A stretch of DNA of 64,000 bases from Xenorhabdus sp. BG5 (GCF_015163665.1 NZ_JADEUG010000001.1:186001-250000); one strand, 5' to 3'. Positions 47,261-57,680 are shown, counted from the first letter of the stretch. The notes: a model not told the origin generated them from the sequence alone. Made by a program: numbers and translations.

Positions 47261-50200
47261 TTAACCGTGATCGACACACATAGCATATCCTGGAGTCGTG
47301 TTATCACTAAATGAAGGGGTGTTATTTTTTAGGCTATATATAAAATCCTGTCCCTTATTTTGAGACTGACCAACACCAATAATAAATTCAGAATTACCGG
47401 CTATTCCATATTTAGAAATATCGCCAAACTCTGTTATAAGATCAATATCAGATCCAGATCCCCTATAGAGTTCATAATCTGTCATTTTTTGTGTAACACC
47501 CGTACTCGTAGTGCAATTAAAATCATTTGGAAGGGTAATTAACCCATCGGGGGATCCAAAAAAATACCTTTTTACGTTAAATTCATAGGTATATATATAT
47601 TTGGCATTATTCGTTTTTTTAACCGTTGTTATCACTTTTAAGTTAGAAACAGCTGTAGATATAAAGTTAAATGAAACTATTCCCTTATCCCATCGACTAT
47701 TAGTAGATGTATCACCAATCGATGTACCACCAGAATCTATTACTTTAGGGTTCGCATCATAGTTCACGCTCTTGCTATTTTCGGCAATCGGTTTTTCTGT
47801 AGAAGCATCCACTAATTCGCCCTTCAGATTCTGAAATGTATTATAAGGTTTATTCTGCTCTTTAAATATTTTTCCTTTTGGATATTTATCACTGAATACA
47901 TGCAGCCCGGCTTTCAAAGTCGGTGCTTCAAAAGCAACTTGTTGATTTGCCGGACTGGATGTCGTTTTCCCCTTTCCTGCCGGGACTTCTAATTTTACAC
48001 TCAGGCCGTCAGTAACTTGACCATTATTAATATCACCAATACCAACCTGACTACTTAATGTAGCTGTAATTTGACCATTTGTGACTATATTGTCATTGTC
48101 ACCTTTAATTTCCCATTCAGCCTGACCGTTATAGGTTTCAGGAGCAGGGTCCAGAGTCCATTTAGCCTCTTCTACCTTATACCCATCAGGTAGCGCTGTA
48201 CCGTCAGCGTTAACCACTTTCGCCGTATAGGTATAATTGCCCTTCCCTCCCATTAAGGGATGGTTAGGATCAAACGCAACATCAAGGCTGACTATTTTTA
48301 AATTTTCCGCTTCAAAATCCACGGGATCAGAGCATTGTTCTGTGTTAGGGAGTTCAGCAGAATTTTCATCAACAACGACAAGACATACGATAGCGCCTGT
48401 CACTACCGGCTTTCTCTGGCTGCTAAGCAGTTGAACTTTCAATGTGCCATCAGGTTGAACAGTCACTTCCCCTGTCTCTGATAGCCAGGTATTTTGCGGA
48501 ATACTCCCCGACTGTGATTTTAACTGCCACTTAAATTTAATCTCTTGTTCTTTATAAGGTGTTTTACCATCAGCACCAACCACATGGGCAGTATAGTGAT
48601 AAGCGTGTTGCGGCTCTTTATCTCCATCCGCCGGAACGGTGCCGGTTTTTTCGGTAACGGTGGGTTTCTGAATGGTTGGCCATTTGAATTCCACATCCAC
48701 CGACGCCGATGTTTCAACGCCTTCGACAGAAGCCTCTACCGTCACTGTTTGCGCCTGCGTACTGGTCAATGTTGTGGTAGCACGCCCATCACCCTGAGTT
48801 GTACTGATTGATGGATTCAGTGTGACCCCTTTCTGATTGGGATTTTTTAGGGTCCAGTTAACTTTCTTATTAGGTTCAGGGTTATTACCCGTAGCATCCT
48901 TAACGTTAACGGTCAGGGTATAATTTTTACCCACCAATATTGGGCTTGGTGGTGTCGGTGTTATTGACGCCTGTTCCGATTTGAAATCTACCGGCGGCTT
49001 TGCCTTAACCGGCGGTTGTTTTCCCACCGTGAGTGAAATGACAACCCCCTGGACTGCCTTAATGCTGGTTAAGGTTGCCGTTAATTGTCCTTTGTCATCA
49101 GTTGTCTTATCTGATTGATCTAACGTGAGTTCAGGCATATTGTCGGGATGCTCTATCTTCCACGTCGCATTCGAAATGTTTTTCTTGAAAACGGGGTTTC
49201 CATCAATACCTATGATTGTCGCCCTATAGGTATATTTTTGTTGACCATCTGCCGTGACTGTCCCTGACGAGCTAACCTGAATATCTCCTTTAACCTGATA
49301 ATCTTGGGTATCCTCAGTAAAGGTCACCGGAGATTGTGCAGGCACAGGCTGTTGGCCTTCAATGGACAGTGAAACCGTAACATCCTTTATTTCCACTATA
49401 CTGGCTAACGTTGCCGTTAATAGCCCTGTACCACTCGTTATATCCCCACTATGATTAAAAATGAGATTTTTATTATGGCTCTCATCCTGACCATTTTGCG
49501 TAATGCTCCACTTCATATTGGCCATTTTTTGGTTCGGCACCGGATGATTCTGAGCATCAACGATGACCGCCGTATAGGTATACGTATCCTTACCGTTCGC
49601 CACCAAAGAACCTGTCCCTGGCTGCGCAACATTTACCTCTTTAATACGATATTTCGACGTATCCGGAGTAAAAGTCACCGGAGATTGTGCAGGCACAGGC
49701 TGTTGGCCTTCAATGGACAGTGAAACCGTAACGTCCTTTATTTCCACTGTACTGGCTAACGTTGCCGTTAATTGCCCCTCCCCGTTCGTCGTATCCCCAC
49801 TACGATTAAAAATAAGATTCTTATTATGACTTTCATCCTGACCTTTCCGCGTAATGCTCCATTTCACATTGGCAATTTTTTGATTCTTCGCTTTATTCCC
49901 CTGACTATCAATGATGACAGCTTTATAGGTATACGTATCCTGGCCGTTCGCGATCAAAGAGCCTGTCTGCTCTACGCTCACAATACTGCTATGGATGTGA
50001 TACTTCGGTGTATCCGCAATAAAAGAGACGGGTTGTTCTGCCGCCACAGGTTTATGGTTACCAATGGTGAGCGAAACCGTGACATCCTTTATTTCCTCTG
50101 TACTGGCCAGGGTCGCCGCTAATTTCCCTTCCCCGTCCGTTGTGACATCACCATTTTGTGGGTTCCAAATAAGCCCATTCTGATTCTTGTCCTTACTCCA

Positions 50201-52039
50201 ATTCACATTGGCAATTTTTTGGTTTCTCACCGGATTGTTATCACTATCTAATACCACAGCACTATAGGTATAAGCCTGGGAACCATTGGCTCGCTGTGAC
50301 GGCACTGACGGGGAAACCTTAACTGCCTCAATGTGGAAACTGGCCGGATTTTCATCAAAACTAACCTCGCCGACTAATTGTGGTGGCTGGCTATCCAATT
50401 GCAGATACACTTTGACCTCTTTATGTGGCCGGGTACTCATTAAAATCGGTTTGTGTTTGAAATGCCCATTTTCATCGAGTTCCACAGAATCTGAGGGTTC
50501 CCAGCCAATCCATTGCAACCCGGTATCCGGGCCGGTTTTAGGATCGGTTATCCACTGAACGTGGCTGATGGTGGCATTTTTTATCGGGGCACGATTGACC
50601 GTATCAAAGGTAATCACAGGGTCAAACGTATATCCGTCCTTTTTATTCCCCGTCGCCGGCAATGGTCCCGTTGGAGTAAAGTTATTGACCCCTTCCTGTT
50701 TTTTCAGAATAAAGGGCTTGACAATCACGTGCATGGCAACCGGCGCTAATTTTTGATCATCTACCAATTCAGCCAGAGCATAGATAGGATAATTGTTATT
50801 TTGGTTACCACCGGATAAATATTTTGGCAGGGTGATTTTTATGGTGTGACCGACGCGGGAAGAAAGTTTCCCGCCGTGCTGTTCAAAATCTTTGTTCGTA
50901 GTCCAATGAATCTGCTTAACAAAGGCATCAGAGGATAATTTGACGGAAATCTCGTGCTGCTCCTGACTGTATCCAACAATCGTTTCCGGTAACGACAATT
51001 GCGGAATCGGTTTTTTCTGGTGCTCAAGCACAATATGATTGTTTCTTTCTACCAAATCATAACGGCTGCCCGCTAATGCCCTCGCCACCACCACATTTTC
51101 TGGCGATAACTGCATGCTCAGGGGAACACCTAATTTATAGTTAAAATTTGCCAAAAACTGCGTTTCGCTGTGTCCACTTCCCCCTTGTTTATAATCCACC
51201 CCCAGGGTAAATAGCGGAACCGGCGTGTAAGACAGTCCCAATGTCGCCAGAACGGGGTTTTTCTGTTTTGTGTCACGATTGAATAAGGTCACGTCATCGC
51301 CAAAATATTGCTGATAAGACAGTTTGGCGCCCAGATGAGGGTAAGTGGGTAAGAAAAACTCCCCATTAATGTCATAACCATTGGCTGGACGTTCATAATA
51401 ACCGGTAAAATCCCGTGAGTCTTTCCAGTTACTTAAGCGATAATAGGTGTTAGCAGAAAATTTAATATAATCTCCCCCTATTTCTCCGCCCAGCCCAAGA
51501 CGCTGATTTTTACCTGTCAGATCGTAATCATAAAAGGTATTCAGACCATACATCCAGTCCTGATAAAAATAACGACCACCTAACCCCAGATTCATGGTAT
51601 TGCGGCTGTCTTTATTGCGATAACCTAGTTGGGAAAAGAGCAACCAATCTGCTTTATTATCATAAATCGGCAATAACAGATCGAATGAATTGTTTTTTAG
51701 CGTTCCCTTTTTATCCAGTCCAAAATTAATTCTGACAGTACCAAACTGTGATAACCATTTTTGTGTGCCGGAAGCGACTGTGCTGTTAAATTGCCCTATC
51801 GCGTAGGATTTAGCTTGTTCTGCCAGTTCTGAAGGGGAAGATGACAGGATATTGCCTGCCATTTGGATATTTTTAGTAATCACACTGGGTGGAGGATGAT
51901 TGTTTTTTTTAACGCTCTCTTTTTTTTCAGATCCCAGATGACTATCTGCAAAGGAGTTCGTGATCGTATAGGGTACCAGTAATGTGTAAAGAAAAAAGAA
52001 TAAGGTAGTGCCTTTGCCAATATATGATAGCATATACAA
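47261..52039 (-). CDS. Intimin/invasin-like inverse autotransporter adhesin
   Basis: 1592 residues. A signal peptide (about 1-32) leads to an inverse autotransporter beta-barrel (about 75-330; motifs GLGGRYFYQDWMYGLNTFYD and GYDINGEFFLP) that anchors in the outer membrane. No LysM domain is seen between them. About eight Ig-like Big-1 modules follow to residue 1490; two consecutive ones near 780-1020 are almost identical. A C-terminal domain (about 1500-1592) has two Cys (FNCTTSTG and YAMCVDHG) that could form a disulfide, as in lectin-like tips of invasins. The role is probably binding to host or other cells; the receptor is unknown. It is an insertion between argS and murJ. Confidence 0.92.
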   Translation of the reverse strand: MYMLSYIGKGTTLFFFLYTLLVPYTITNSFADSHLGSEKKESVKKNNHPPPSVITKNIQMAGNILSSSPSELAEQAKSYAIGQFNSTVASGTQKWLSQFGTVRINFGLDKKGTLKNNSFDLLLPIYDNKADWLLFSQLGYRNKDSRNTMNLGLGGRYFYQDWMYGLNTFYDYDLTGKNQRLGLGGEIGGDYIKFSANTYYRLSNWKDSRDFTGYYERPANGYDINGEFFLPTYPHLGAKLSYQQYFGDDVTLFNRDTKQKNPVLATLGLSYTPVPLFTLGVDYKQGGSGHSETQFLANFNYKLGVPLSMQLSPENVVVARALAGSRYDLVERNNHIVLEHQKKPIPQLSLPETIVGYSQEQHEISVKLSSDAFVKQIHWTTNKDFEQHGGKLSSRVGHTIKITLPKYLSGGNQNNNYPIYALAELVDDQKLAPVAMHVIVKPFILKKQEGVNNFTPTGPLPATGNKKDGYTFDPVITFDTVNRAPIKNATISHVQWITDPKTGPDTGLQWIGWEPSDSVELDENGHFKHKPILMSTRPHKEVKVYLQLDSQPPQLVGEVSFDENPASFHIEAVKVSPSVPSQRANGSQAYTYSAVVLDSDNNPVRNQKIANVNWSKDKNQNGLIWNPQNGDVTTDGEGKLAATLASTEEIKDVTVSLTIGNHKPVAAEQPVSFIADTPKYHIHSSIVSVEQTGSLIANGQDTYTYKAVIIDSQGNKAKNQKIANVKWSITRKGQDESHNKNLIFNRSGDTTNGEGQLTATLASTVEIKDVTVSLSIEGQQPVPAQSPVTFTPDTSKYRIKEVNVAQPGTGSLVANGKDTYTYTAVIVDAQNHPVPNQKMANMKWSITQNGQDESHNKNLIFNHSGDITSGTGLLTATLASIVEIKDVTVSLSIEGQQPVPAQSPVTFTEDTQDYQVKGDIQVSSSGTVTADGQQKYTYRATIIGIDGNPVFKKNISNATWKIEHPDNMPELTLDQSDKTTDDKGQLTATLTSIKAVQGVVISLTVGKQPPVKAKPPVDFKSEQASITPTPPSPILVGKNYTLTVNVKDATGNNPEPNKKVNWTLKNPNQKGVTLNPSISTTQGDGRATTTLTSTQAQTVTVEASVEGVETSASVDVEFKWPTIQKPTVTEKTGTVPADGDKEPQHAYHYTAHVVGADGKTPYKEQEIKFKWQLKSQSGSIPQNTWLSETGEVTVQPDGTLKVQLLSSQRKPVVTGAIVCLVVVDENSAELPNTEQCSDPVDFEAENLKIVSLDVAFDPNHPLMGGKGNYTYTAKVVNADGTALPDGYKVEEAKWTLDPAPETYNGQAEWEIKGDNDNIVTNGQITATLSSQVGIGDINNGQVTDGLSVKLEVPAGKGKTTSSPANQQVAFEAPTLKAGLHVFSDKYPKGKIFKEQNKPYNTFQNLKGELVDASTEKPIAENSKSVNYDANPKVIDSGGTSIGDTSTNSRWDKGIVSFNFISTAVSNLKVITTVKKTNNAKYIYTYEFNVKRYFFGSPDGLITLPNDFNCTTSTGVTQKMTDYELYRGSGSDIDLITEFGDISKYGIAGNSEFIIGVGQSQNKGQDFIYSLKNNTPSFSDNTTPGYAMCVDHG
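49331..49790. repeat. Near-identical Ig-module DNA repeats in the adhesin gene
   Basis: A segment beginning AGATTGTGCAGGCACAGGCT occurs at 49331 and again at 49682, an offset of 351 bp (117 codons), with almost identical sequence for over 100 bp each. Neighbouring modules are related but more diverged. This suggests recent module duplication or gene conversion. Confidence 0.85.
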
Positions 52040-52144
52040 ACACCTTATAAATTTTGATATTAACTCACCTTTTTAGTTACACTTTTCCATAAAATAATTC
52101 CGTTCCATTCCTATTATGATACTAGTTGTGTATTTTATTTTTGC

Positions 52145-52186
52145 GTTATTAAAAACAGTTATCACGTGATAACTGTTTTTAATAAC
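52145..52186. repeat. 42-bp perfect palindrome upstream of the adhesin gene
   Basis: 21 bases (52145-52165) are followed with no spacer by their exact reverse complement (52166-52186); the centre is ATCACGTGAT. Ends are AT-rich with AAAAA/TTTTT. It lies about 105 bp upstream of the adhesin start and 68 bp past the murJ stop. It could be a murJ terminator or a regulator binding site. Confidence 0.85.
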
Positions 52187-52250
52187 CTATACCAATCTAA
52201 CTTCAAGATGCGTGTGATTTCTCCCCGCGAAGCGGGGAGAAATCACGTTT
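52187..52250 (+). repeat. Palindromic intergenic repeat, murJ 3' side
   Basis: CTATACCAATCTAACTTCAAGATGCGTG followed by a perfect 15-bp stem with loop GAA (52214-52228 / 52232-52246, core CTCCCCGC). Same family as the copies at about 8450, 35603 and 54131; opposite in orientation to the last. It ends just before the murJ stop codon. Confidence 0.8.
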
Positions 52251-52253
52251 CAG

Positions 52254-53792
52254 TTACATCAATCCTCGCTGGGCAAAATCCTTCAATCGGAACCCCATCA
52301 AAGCCAGTACGGCAAAATAACTCCCTGCACCCGCAATCACAACCCCCATCAACCGTAACAAGCGCAATGCCATATTGCCCTGATCCCAGGCAGGCATAAA
52401 CCACAATATTGCCAGTAATACCCCAACCATGACTACAATTGCCACCGCCAACTTCAATAGGAAGAGGCCCCATCCTGCCAGCGGTTTAAAAATTTCACGC
52501 TTACGCAATTGCCAATAAAGCATACTGGCATTAAAGCAAGCAGCCAAACCAATAGAAAGCGCCAACCCCGCATGTTTTAATGGACCAATAAAAGCAAGGT
52601 TCATTAGCTGAGTCAAAATCAGGGTTGCAATCGCAATCTTGACGGGGGTTTTAATATCCTGACGAGAGTAAAAACCAGGCGCGAGGACTTTAACCACAAT
52701 CAATCCCATCAAGCCAAAGCAGTACGCAATTAATGCGCGTTGTGTCATTTCTGCATCAAAGGCAGAAAAATTGCCATATTGAAAGAGTGACACGGTTAAG
52801 GGCTCTGCCAAAATACCCAACGCCACTGCGCAAGGTAACGCCAACAAAAAGCAAAGACGCAATCCCCAATCCATTAGCCTTCTATATTCCTGATGATCCC
52901 CATTGGAAAAACTTTTTGCCAGCGAAGGTAAAAGGATTGTACCTAACGCCACCCCCAGCACGCCCGAAGGCAATTCCATTAAACGATCGGCGTAATACAT
53001 CCACGAAACCGAACCAGAAACCAGAAATGAAGCAAAAATGGTGTTGATGATCAATGAAATCTGGCTGACTGAAACCCCCAAAATAGCTGGCCCCATCTGG
53101 CGAATAACCCGCCATACGCCACTGTCGCGAAAGGAAATTCGGGGCAATACCAGCATACCTATTTTTTTCAGGTGTGGAAGCTGATAAGCCAATTGCAAAA
53201 TACCACCAGCGATCACTGCCCAACCTAATGCCATCACAGGTGGGTTACAGTAAGGTGCGACAAACAGCGAAAAAGTGATCATGCTGATATTAAGCAATGT
53301 TGGAGCAAAAGCGGGCACAGAAAAGCGATTCCACGTATTGAGAACGGCTCCCGCTAACGAAGCCAGAGATATCAAGAAAATATAAGGGAAGGTAATTCTG
53401 AGTAGATCACGGGTTAAAGCGAACTTATCCGGTGTATCTGCAAAACCCGGCGCCGTCACATAGATGACCCAGGGCGCAGCTATCACCCCTATCACTGTGA
53501 CTATTGCCAAAATCAGCGTCAACATCCCTGATATATAGGCAATAAAGGTACGTGTCGCTTCATCCCCCTGCTGATTTTTATACTCAGCAAGTATAGGAAC
53601 AAACGCTTGTGAAAAAGCGCCCTCAGCAAAAATACGGCGCAGTAAGTTAGGGAGTTTGAAAGCAACGAAAAAGGCATCTGTCGCCACACCCGCACCAAAT
53701 ATACGAGCAATGATGGCATCACGAATAAAGCCCAGAACGCGGGAGAACATCGTCATTGAACTGACCGCTGCCAGTGATTTCAGTAAATTCAT
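52254..53792 (-). CDS. murJ: Lipid II flippase MurJ
   Basis: 512-residue MOP-superfamily membrane protein with about 14 hydrophobic segments. N-terminal [25 protein letters not shown] is the family hallmark, with conserved Arg in TM1 and loop 2 ([20 protein letters not shown]). MurJ moves the lipid-linked peptidoglycan precursor to the outer face of the inner membrane and is essential. It lies alone between the adhesin and the T6SS region, flanked on both sides by repeats in opposite orientation. Confidence 0.97.
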   Translation of the reverse strand: MNLLKSLAAVSSMTMFSRVLGFIRDAIIARIFGAGVATDAFFVAFKLPNLLRRIFAEGAFSQAFVPILAEYKNQQGDEATRTFIAYISGMLTLILAIVTVIGVIAAPWVIYVTAPGFADTPDKFALTRDLLRITFPYIFLISLASLAGAVLNTWNRFSVPAFAPTLLNISMITFSLFVAPYCNPPVMALGWAVIAGGILQLAYQLPHLKKIGMLVLPRISFRDSGVWRVIRQMGPAILGVSVSQISLIINTIFASFLVSGSVSWMYYADRLMELPSGVLGVALGTILLPSLAKSFSNGDHQEYRRLMDWGLRLCFLLALPCAVALGILAEPLTVSLFQYGNFSAFDAEMTQRALIAYCFGLMGLIVVKVLAPGFYSRQDIKTPVKIAIATLILTQLMNLAFIGPLKHAGLALSIGLAACFNASMLYWQLRKREIFKPLAGWGLFLLKLAVAIVVMVGVLLAILWFMPAWDQGNMALRLLRLMGVVIAGAGSYFAVLALMGFRLKDFAQRGLM

Positions 53793-54480
53793 GGTATTTT
53801 CTAAGATTGATTTTTATGAAACGAACATAAAAGATGTAAAGCGATTAGGCCAAAGAAATCAAGCAAATATTGTTGAATATTAATAATTCCTATTCATTTC
53901 AAAGCTGGGGAGAATGGCAAACACCCCCAACCTATATGCAACCTGCAACCAGATGGCAAGAGTTGGTCACGAGTTCAACCCGTTATTCAACAGATAAATG
54001 ACTTAGAACCACAATTTTCAGAGATGAGTACCTCCTGAGAAAAGAAATCTTTAAAATGATTACTCAGGTGCTTTCATGAATGAATTTATACGCGTTACCT
54101 TTCAAATTGCTCATTATAAGACAACATAACTCATTGTTTCTCCCCGCGAAGCGGGGAGAAACAATATGCATCTTGAAGTGAGACGGGTATATTATATAAA
54201 TGCAAGTACTTTTAAAATTATAGTTATTATGTGAATTGTATAATCAAATAAATTAATGTTTTATGTTTTTTCTTTTTATATTTTTGATTATAAAAACCCC
54301 TAAAAATAAGTCGCCACCATCTTTGTTACTTTAAAATCTAAAGGCTAATAAGGCAGAGCCAAAACGGTTTCTGACCACCTCTACAGAAGGTGATTTTCAG
54401 ATATGAATAAATTGACAAACAAAATAAAGAATATAACAAACGCATAAAAGCGTTCCCACTTGTATGAAAGGTGAAAAGAC
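53793..54480. other. Gene-free region upstream of murJ
   Basis: About 690 bp with the murJ promoter and no credible gene; only short frames such as a 17-codon ATG frame at about 54076. It includes the palindromic repeat at 54131-54192. The part after it is AT-rich. It may be remnant DNA linked to the decayed exporter that follows. Confidence 0.55.
54131..54192 (-). repeat. Palindromic intergenic repeat, murJ 5' side
   Basis: A perfect 15-bp stem with loop GAA (54133-54147 / 54151-54165, core CTCCCCGC) followed by ATGCATCTTGAAGTGAGACGGGTATA. This is the reverse orientation of the copy at 52187-52250; the two face each other across murJ. Confidence 0.8.
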
Positions 54481-55161
54481 ATGAAGTCAAAAATCATCAT
54501 CATCAATTCGTGCGTTATACTGGTATTGGGATTATTTTCTATAAACCTTTATAACCCGGCTCTGCCTATAATAAAAACTGCACTCGCAATTACTGACAAT
54601 TAGGCACAAAGCCTTGTTGTTTATTATCTTGTTGGTTTTGCTGTATCCCAAATTTTTTATGGCAATGAAATCAACAAATAATGGTCGGATAACAGGTTTC
54701 CGAATTCTGTTATCTGACATTAATTTTGTTGTATACAGTTTACTCAAATATTGTCGATTGAATTTATCATTATTTATAGTTTTGCGGTAGGGCTAGGATC
54801 TGGGCTGTCTTCTCCATTGTTACTTGGGATAAGTTTGCATGGACATCCAGAATTGTCAGGAACAGGCAGTGCTTTACAAGGCGCACTAAAAATGGCCGGA
54901 GCAGCCATTGTACTAGGGCTTTTCTCTAGTGAGCATACAACAACAGCAGCGGGTTTAATGTGGGGACTTTTCATTCTTGCCTTGATTTGTTTTGTTTTCA
55001 TTACGTTTACTCTGTATAGAGTATCAGAAACAAAAACCGGCGCTTCTTATAGAGCAACCAAAATTGATAATGTTATCTTCACTGTCACACTAACGGAGAG
55101 AATAGGGATCTTGGAATCGCGGGTCGCTGGACCGTCATATGTACAGCCAACGAAGATTTAG
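54481..55161 (+). pseudogene. Decayed MFS drug exporter (Bcr/CflA-like)
   Basis: The first 40 codons (to NPALPIIKTALAITDN) encode the start of a 12-TM MFS exporter. An in-frame TAG at 54601 is followed by sequence that still reads AQSLVVYYLVGFAVSQIFYG, the expected TM2, then more stops. The same frame resumes at about 54751 with the C-terminal part (GLGSGLSSPLLLGISLHGHP onward to about 55050). Roughly 200-250 central residues are missing. AGGTGAAAAGAC before the ATG is a remnant ribosome site. The final residues before 55161 do not look like the family and may be frameshifted. Not expected to be functional. Confidence 0.8.
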
Positions 55162-55562
55162 GCGCTGAACGTTGATATTATCCAGTGGCAGTGTCGTTAC
55201 GCATCGCGGTTTGAGTTTATTGAAAGAATAACAACTATAATATATTGAATATTAATTATGTATTCCAATATTTCAAAAACGAGTCTCAATCGTAACATTT
55301 AAATTAATTATAACGAAAGATAAACCGTGTCCATTAAAACTTTTACTTAATAAATACATAAGAAAAAATATCCATAATAACTAAATTCAACCAAAAAATA
55401 AGATTATATTTTTCATAAACAAGGTAGCACCTGTAGATTGCAAATACCAAACATTATGCTTATCATACTTAGAGAAACTATCGCCCTACATTTCCACTTT
55501 TGTATGTTCCTTAACTCTGCAAGGAATATGCGGTAGCTTTACGCAAAAGCAAGGATATCCTT
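55162..55562. other. AT-rich region upstream of vgrG
   Basis: About 400 bp without a gene, presumably carrying the vgrG promoter. GCAAGGATATCCTT before the vgrG ATG supplies the ribosome site. No clear sigma-54 or Fur motif was seen. Confidence 0.5.
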
Positions 55563-57680
55563 ATGGAAAGACAGTTTATCGCACATACCTCATTATCTGA
55601 TAATACTTTACATTTCAAATCCCTTAGAGGGATAGAAAAATTATCTGAGGCCTACCTGTTTGAGATTGAATTATTGAGCGAAAAGAGATTATCAGATCCA
55701 ATATCGCTGCATAAGACAATACTAACTGTAGAAATAAAGAATAAATCAGCACAAACAAGATACTTAAGTGGTTATATAGAAAAGATATCCTATGCCCCAT
55801 TCTATAAATATGATGACAGACTTTATTTATATACGGCTACCGTCAGACCTAAATTATGGGAATTAAAACAAAGCATTGGCTATAGTATATGGCAAGATAA
55901 TACTGTACCCGATATTATCGCCGAAGTACTCAATAAGGCTAACATTCTGTTTGAAAATCAGCTTGTTGAAAAATATCGCACATGGGAATATTGCGTCAAG
56001 CATAATGAATCTGATTTCGATTTTATCCATCGACTGATGGAACATGAAGGAATTTACTATTATTTCAAACATGTAATGGGAAATCATACCATGATCTTGG
56101 TTGACGCTCCTCAATCACATGAGCCAATGCCTGGGTATAAAAATATTTACTATATCAACAAGGGTGATACACCGAAAGCACACATCAAAGAATATATCTA
56201 TAATTGGAATGTCTCCAGTATCACTATACCAAATACTTACAGCCTTGATGACTACGACTTCCGTAAACCACGGGCTGAGCTATATACAGCTATCCAGACC
56301 CCAATCAGCTCTATTGATAACACAGAAATATTCATTTGGCCCGGCCGCTATGTAGAAAATGAACAAGGGCAATTTTATGCCAAAGTTCGCCAGCAAGCTG
56401 CCGAAGCAAAAAGTGAGCTGGTTAATAGCAAAGGCAATGTGCTGGGAATAGCTCCGGGACATACTTTCACACTATCACTCCCCAATGACATCAAAGGCGA
56501 TGACCATAGTGACTATTTAATTATAGGCGCACACTACTTTCTTTATGAAAAACCTTACATAGCCAGTTCTTCTGACGATGTTTTTGATATCGTTGTTGAT
56601 GATATCTTTAATACACTCACTGGCGACCTTTTTAATTCAGACGCAGATAAAAACAAAAACACGATTCAATTTGAAGCAATTCCTGCCAACACTCATTGGA
56701 AACCGTTGGCAGTGACGCCGTGGCCAAAAGTGACTGGTCTTGAAACCGCCGTCGTTAGTGGCCCTAAAGATAAACAAATATGGACTGACAAATACGGCCG
56801 TATAAAAGTGAAATTCCGTTGGGATAAGGATCGCAAAAAAGATGATACCCGCTCTTGCTGGGTGCGTGTTGCGAGCCATTGGGCTGGCTGGCGTTATGGC
56901 AGTATATGTGTCCCTCGTGTGGGCGAAGAAGTGGTTATCAGTTTCGTCAATGGTGACCCTGATAAACCTTTAGTGATTGGCAGCACTTATAACAATGAGA
57001 ATATGCCTCCATGGGAGTTACCTAAACATGAAACTCGTGTCGGTATTATGTCGAATACCAAGGGAGGTAAGCATGATCAGGCAAATTATCTCTTTTTAGA
57101 TGATGAACCGGATAAGGAATTATTTGATCTGCATGCAGAACGGAACATGAATATCTCAGTGGAGAAAGATAAAAAAGTCACTATTGATGGAAACCGTACG
57201 ACGGAAATAAAAAAACAGCAAAAAGACACTGTAACTGGAGATGCCAACTTCACCTATATGGCAAACCATGAAACAACCATTCAAGGCAAAAATACTTTAA
57301 CGATCAACAACAGCCAGCAAGAAACTATCAACAATGGACGAAAAACCGAGATTAATTGTGGCGATACTTACACACTTAGGGGAAATTTAAACGCAAAAAT
57401 TGATGGGGATTGGATGCAGAACATTACAGGAGTGACGACAATCTCAAGCGACAATGGACGAAAAACCGAGATTCATGGTGGCGATACTTACACACTTAAG
57501 GGAAATTTAAACGCAAAAATTAATGGAAATTGGGTGCAGAACATTACAGGAGTGACGACAATCTCAAGCCCTAAGTCCATTACAATAAAAAGCAATACCA
57601 AGTTGGTAATAGATTCTCCGAACTCTATGTTTTCAGCAAAAATTTTATCTATGAGCAGCAGCTTACATATCCTCAACTAA
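55563..57680 (+). CDS. vgrG: Type VI secretion spike protein VgrG (TssI)
   Basis: 705 residues. The gp27-like N-terminal half (about 1-370) has FHEFSL-type elements and HNESDFDFIHRLMEHEGIYYYF near residue 140. The gp5-like OB fold follows, with GPKDKQIWTDKYGRIKVKFRWD and CWVRVASHWAG near 400-440. A beta-helical needle fills the C-terminus (about 510-705). It trimerises as the puncturing tip of the T6SS. Residues about 590-669 consist of a 40-residue unit repeated in tandem. No toxin domain follows the needle, so it is a structural or carrier VgrG. It is first of the T6SS genes, 23 bp or more from the next. Confidence 0.95.
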   Translation: MERQFIAHTSLSDNTLHFKSLRGIEKLSEAYLFEIELLSEKRLSDPISLHKTILTVEIKNKSAQTRYLSGYIEKISYAPFYKYDDRLYLYTATVRPKLWELKQSIGYSIWQDNTVPDIIAEVLNKANILFENQLVEKYRTWEYCVKHNESDFDFIHRLMEHEGIYYYFKHVMGNHTMILVDAPQSHEPMPGYKNIYYINKGDTPKAHIKEYIYNWNVSSITIPNTYSLDDYDFRKPRAELYTAIQTPISSIDNTEIFIWPGRYVENEQGQFYAKVRQQAAEAKSELVNSKGNVLGIAPGHTFTLSLPNDIKGDDHSDYLIIGAHYFLYEKPYIASSSDDVFDIVVDDIFNTLTGDLFNSDADKNKNTIQFEAIPANTHWKPLAVTPWPKVTGLETAVVSGPKDKQIWTDKYGRIKVKFRWDKDRKKDDTRSCWVRVASHWAGWRYGSICVPRVGEEVVISFVNGDPDKPLVIGSTYNNENMPPWELPKHETRVGIMSNTKGGKHDQANYLFLDDEPDKELFDLHAERNMNISVEKDKKVTIDGNRTTEIKKQQKDTVTGDANFTYMANHETTIQGKNTLTINNSQQETINNGRKTEINCGDTYTLRGNLNAKIDGDWMQNITGVTTISSDNGRKTEIHGGDTYTLKGNLNAKINGNWVQNITGVTTISSPKSITIKSNTKLVIDSPNSMFSAKILSMSSSLHILN
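57331..57570 (+). repeat. 120-bp in-frame tandem duplication in the VgrG needle
   Basis: Units 57331-57450 and 57451-57570 are 120 bp each and differ at 8 positions by direct comparison. Each encodes 40 residues (NGRKTEI...GVTTISS). The reading frame is kept and the beta-helix should be lengthened. Confidence 0.92.

Noticed and set aside
49331-50130. CRISPR-like periodic repeats
   Set aside because: The period is 351 bp and in frame; these are Ig-domain modules of the adhesin.
54751-55161. Independent small membrane protein
   Set aside because: It starts at TTG without a ribosome site and matches the C-terminal end of an MFS exporter whose N-terminus lies upstream in the same frame.
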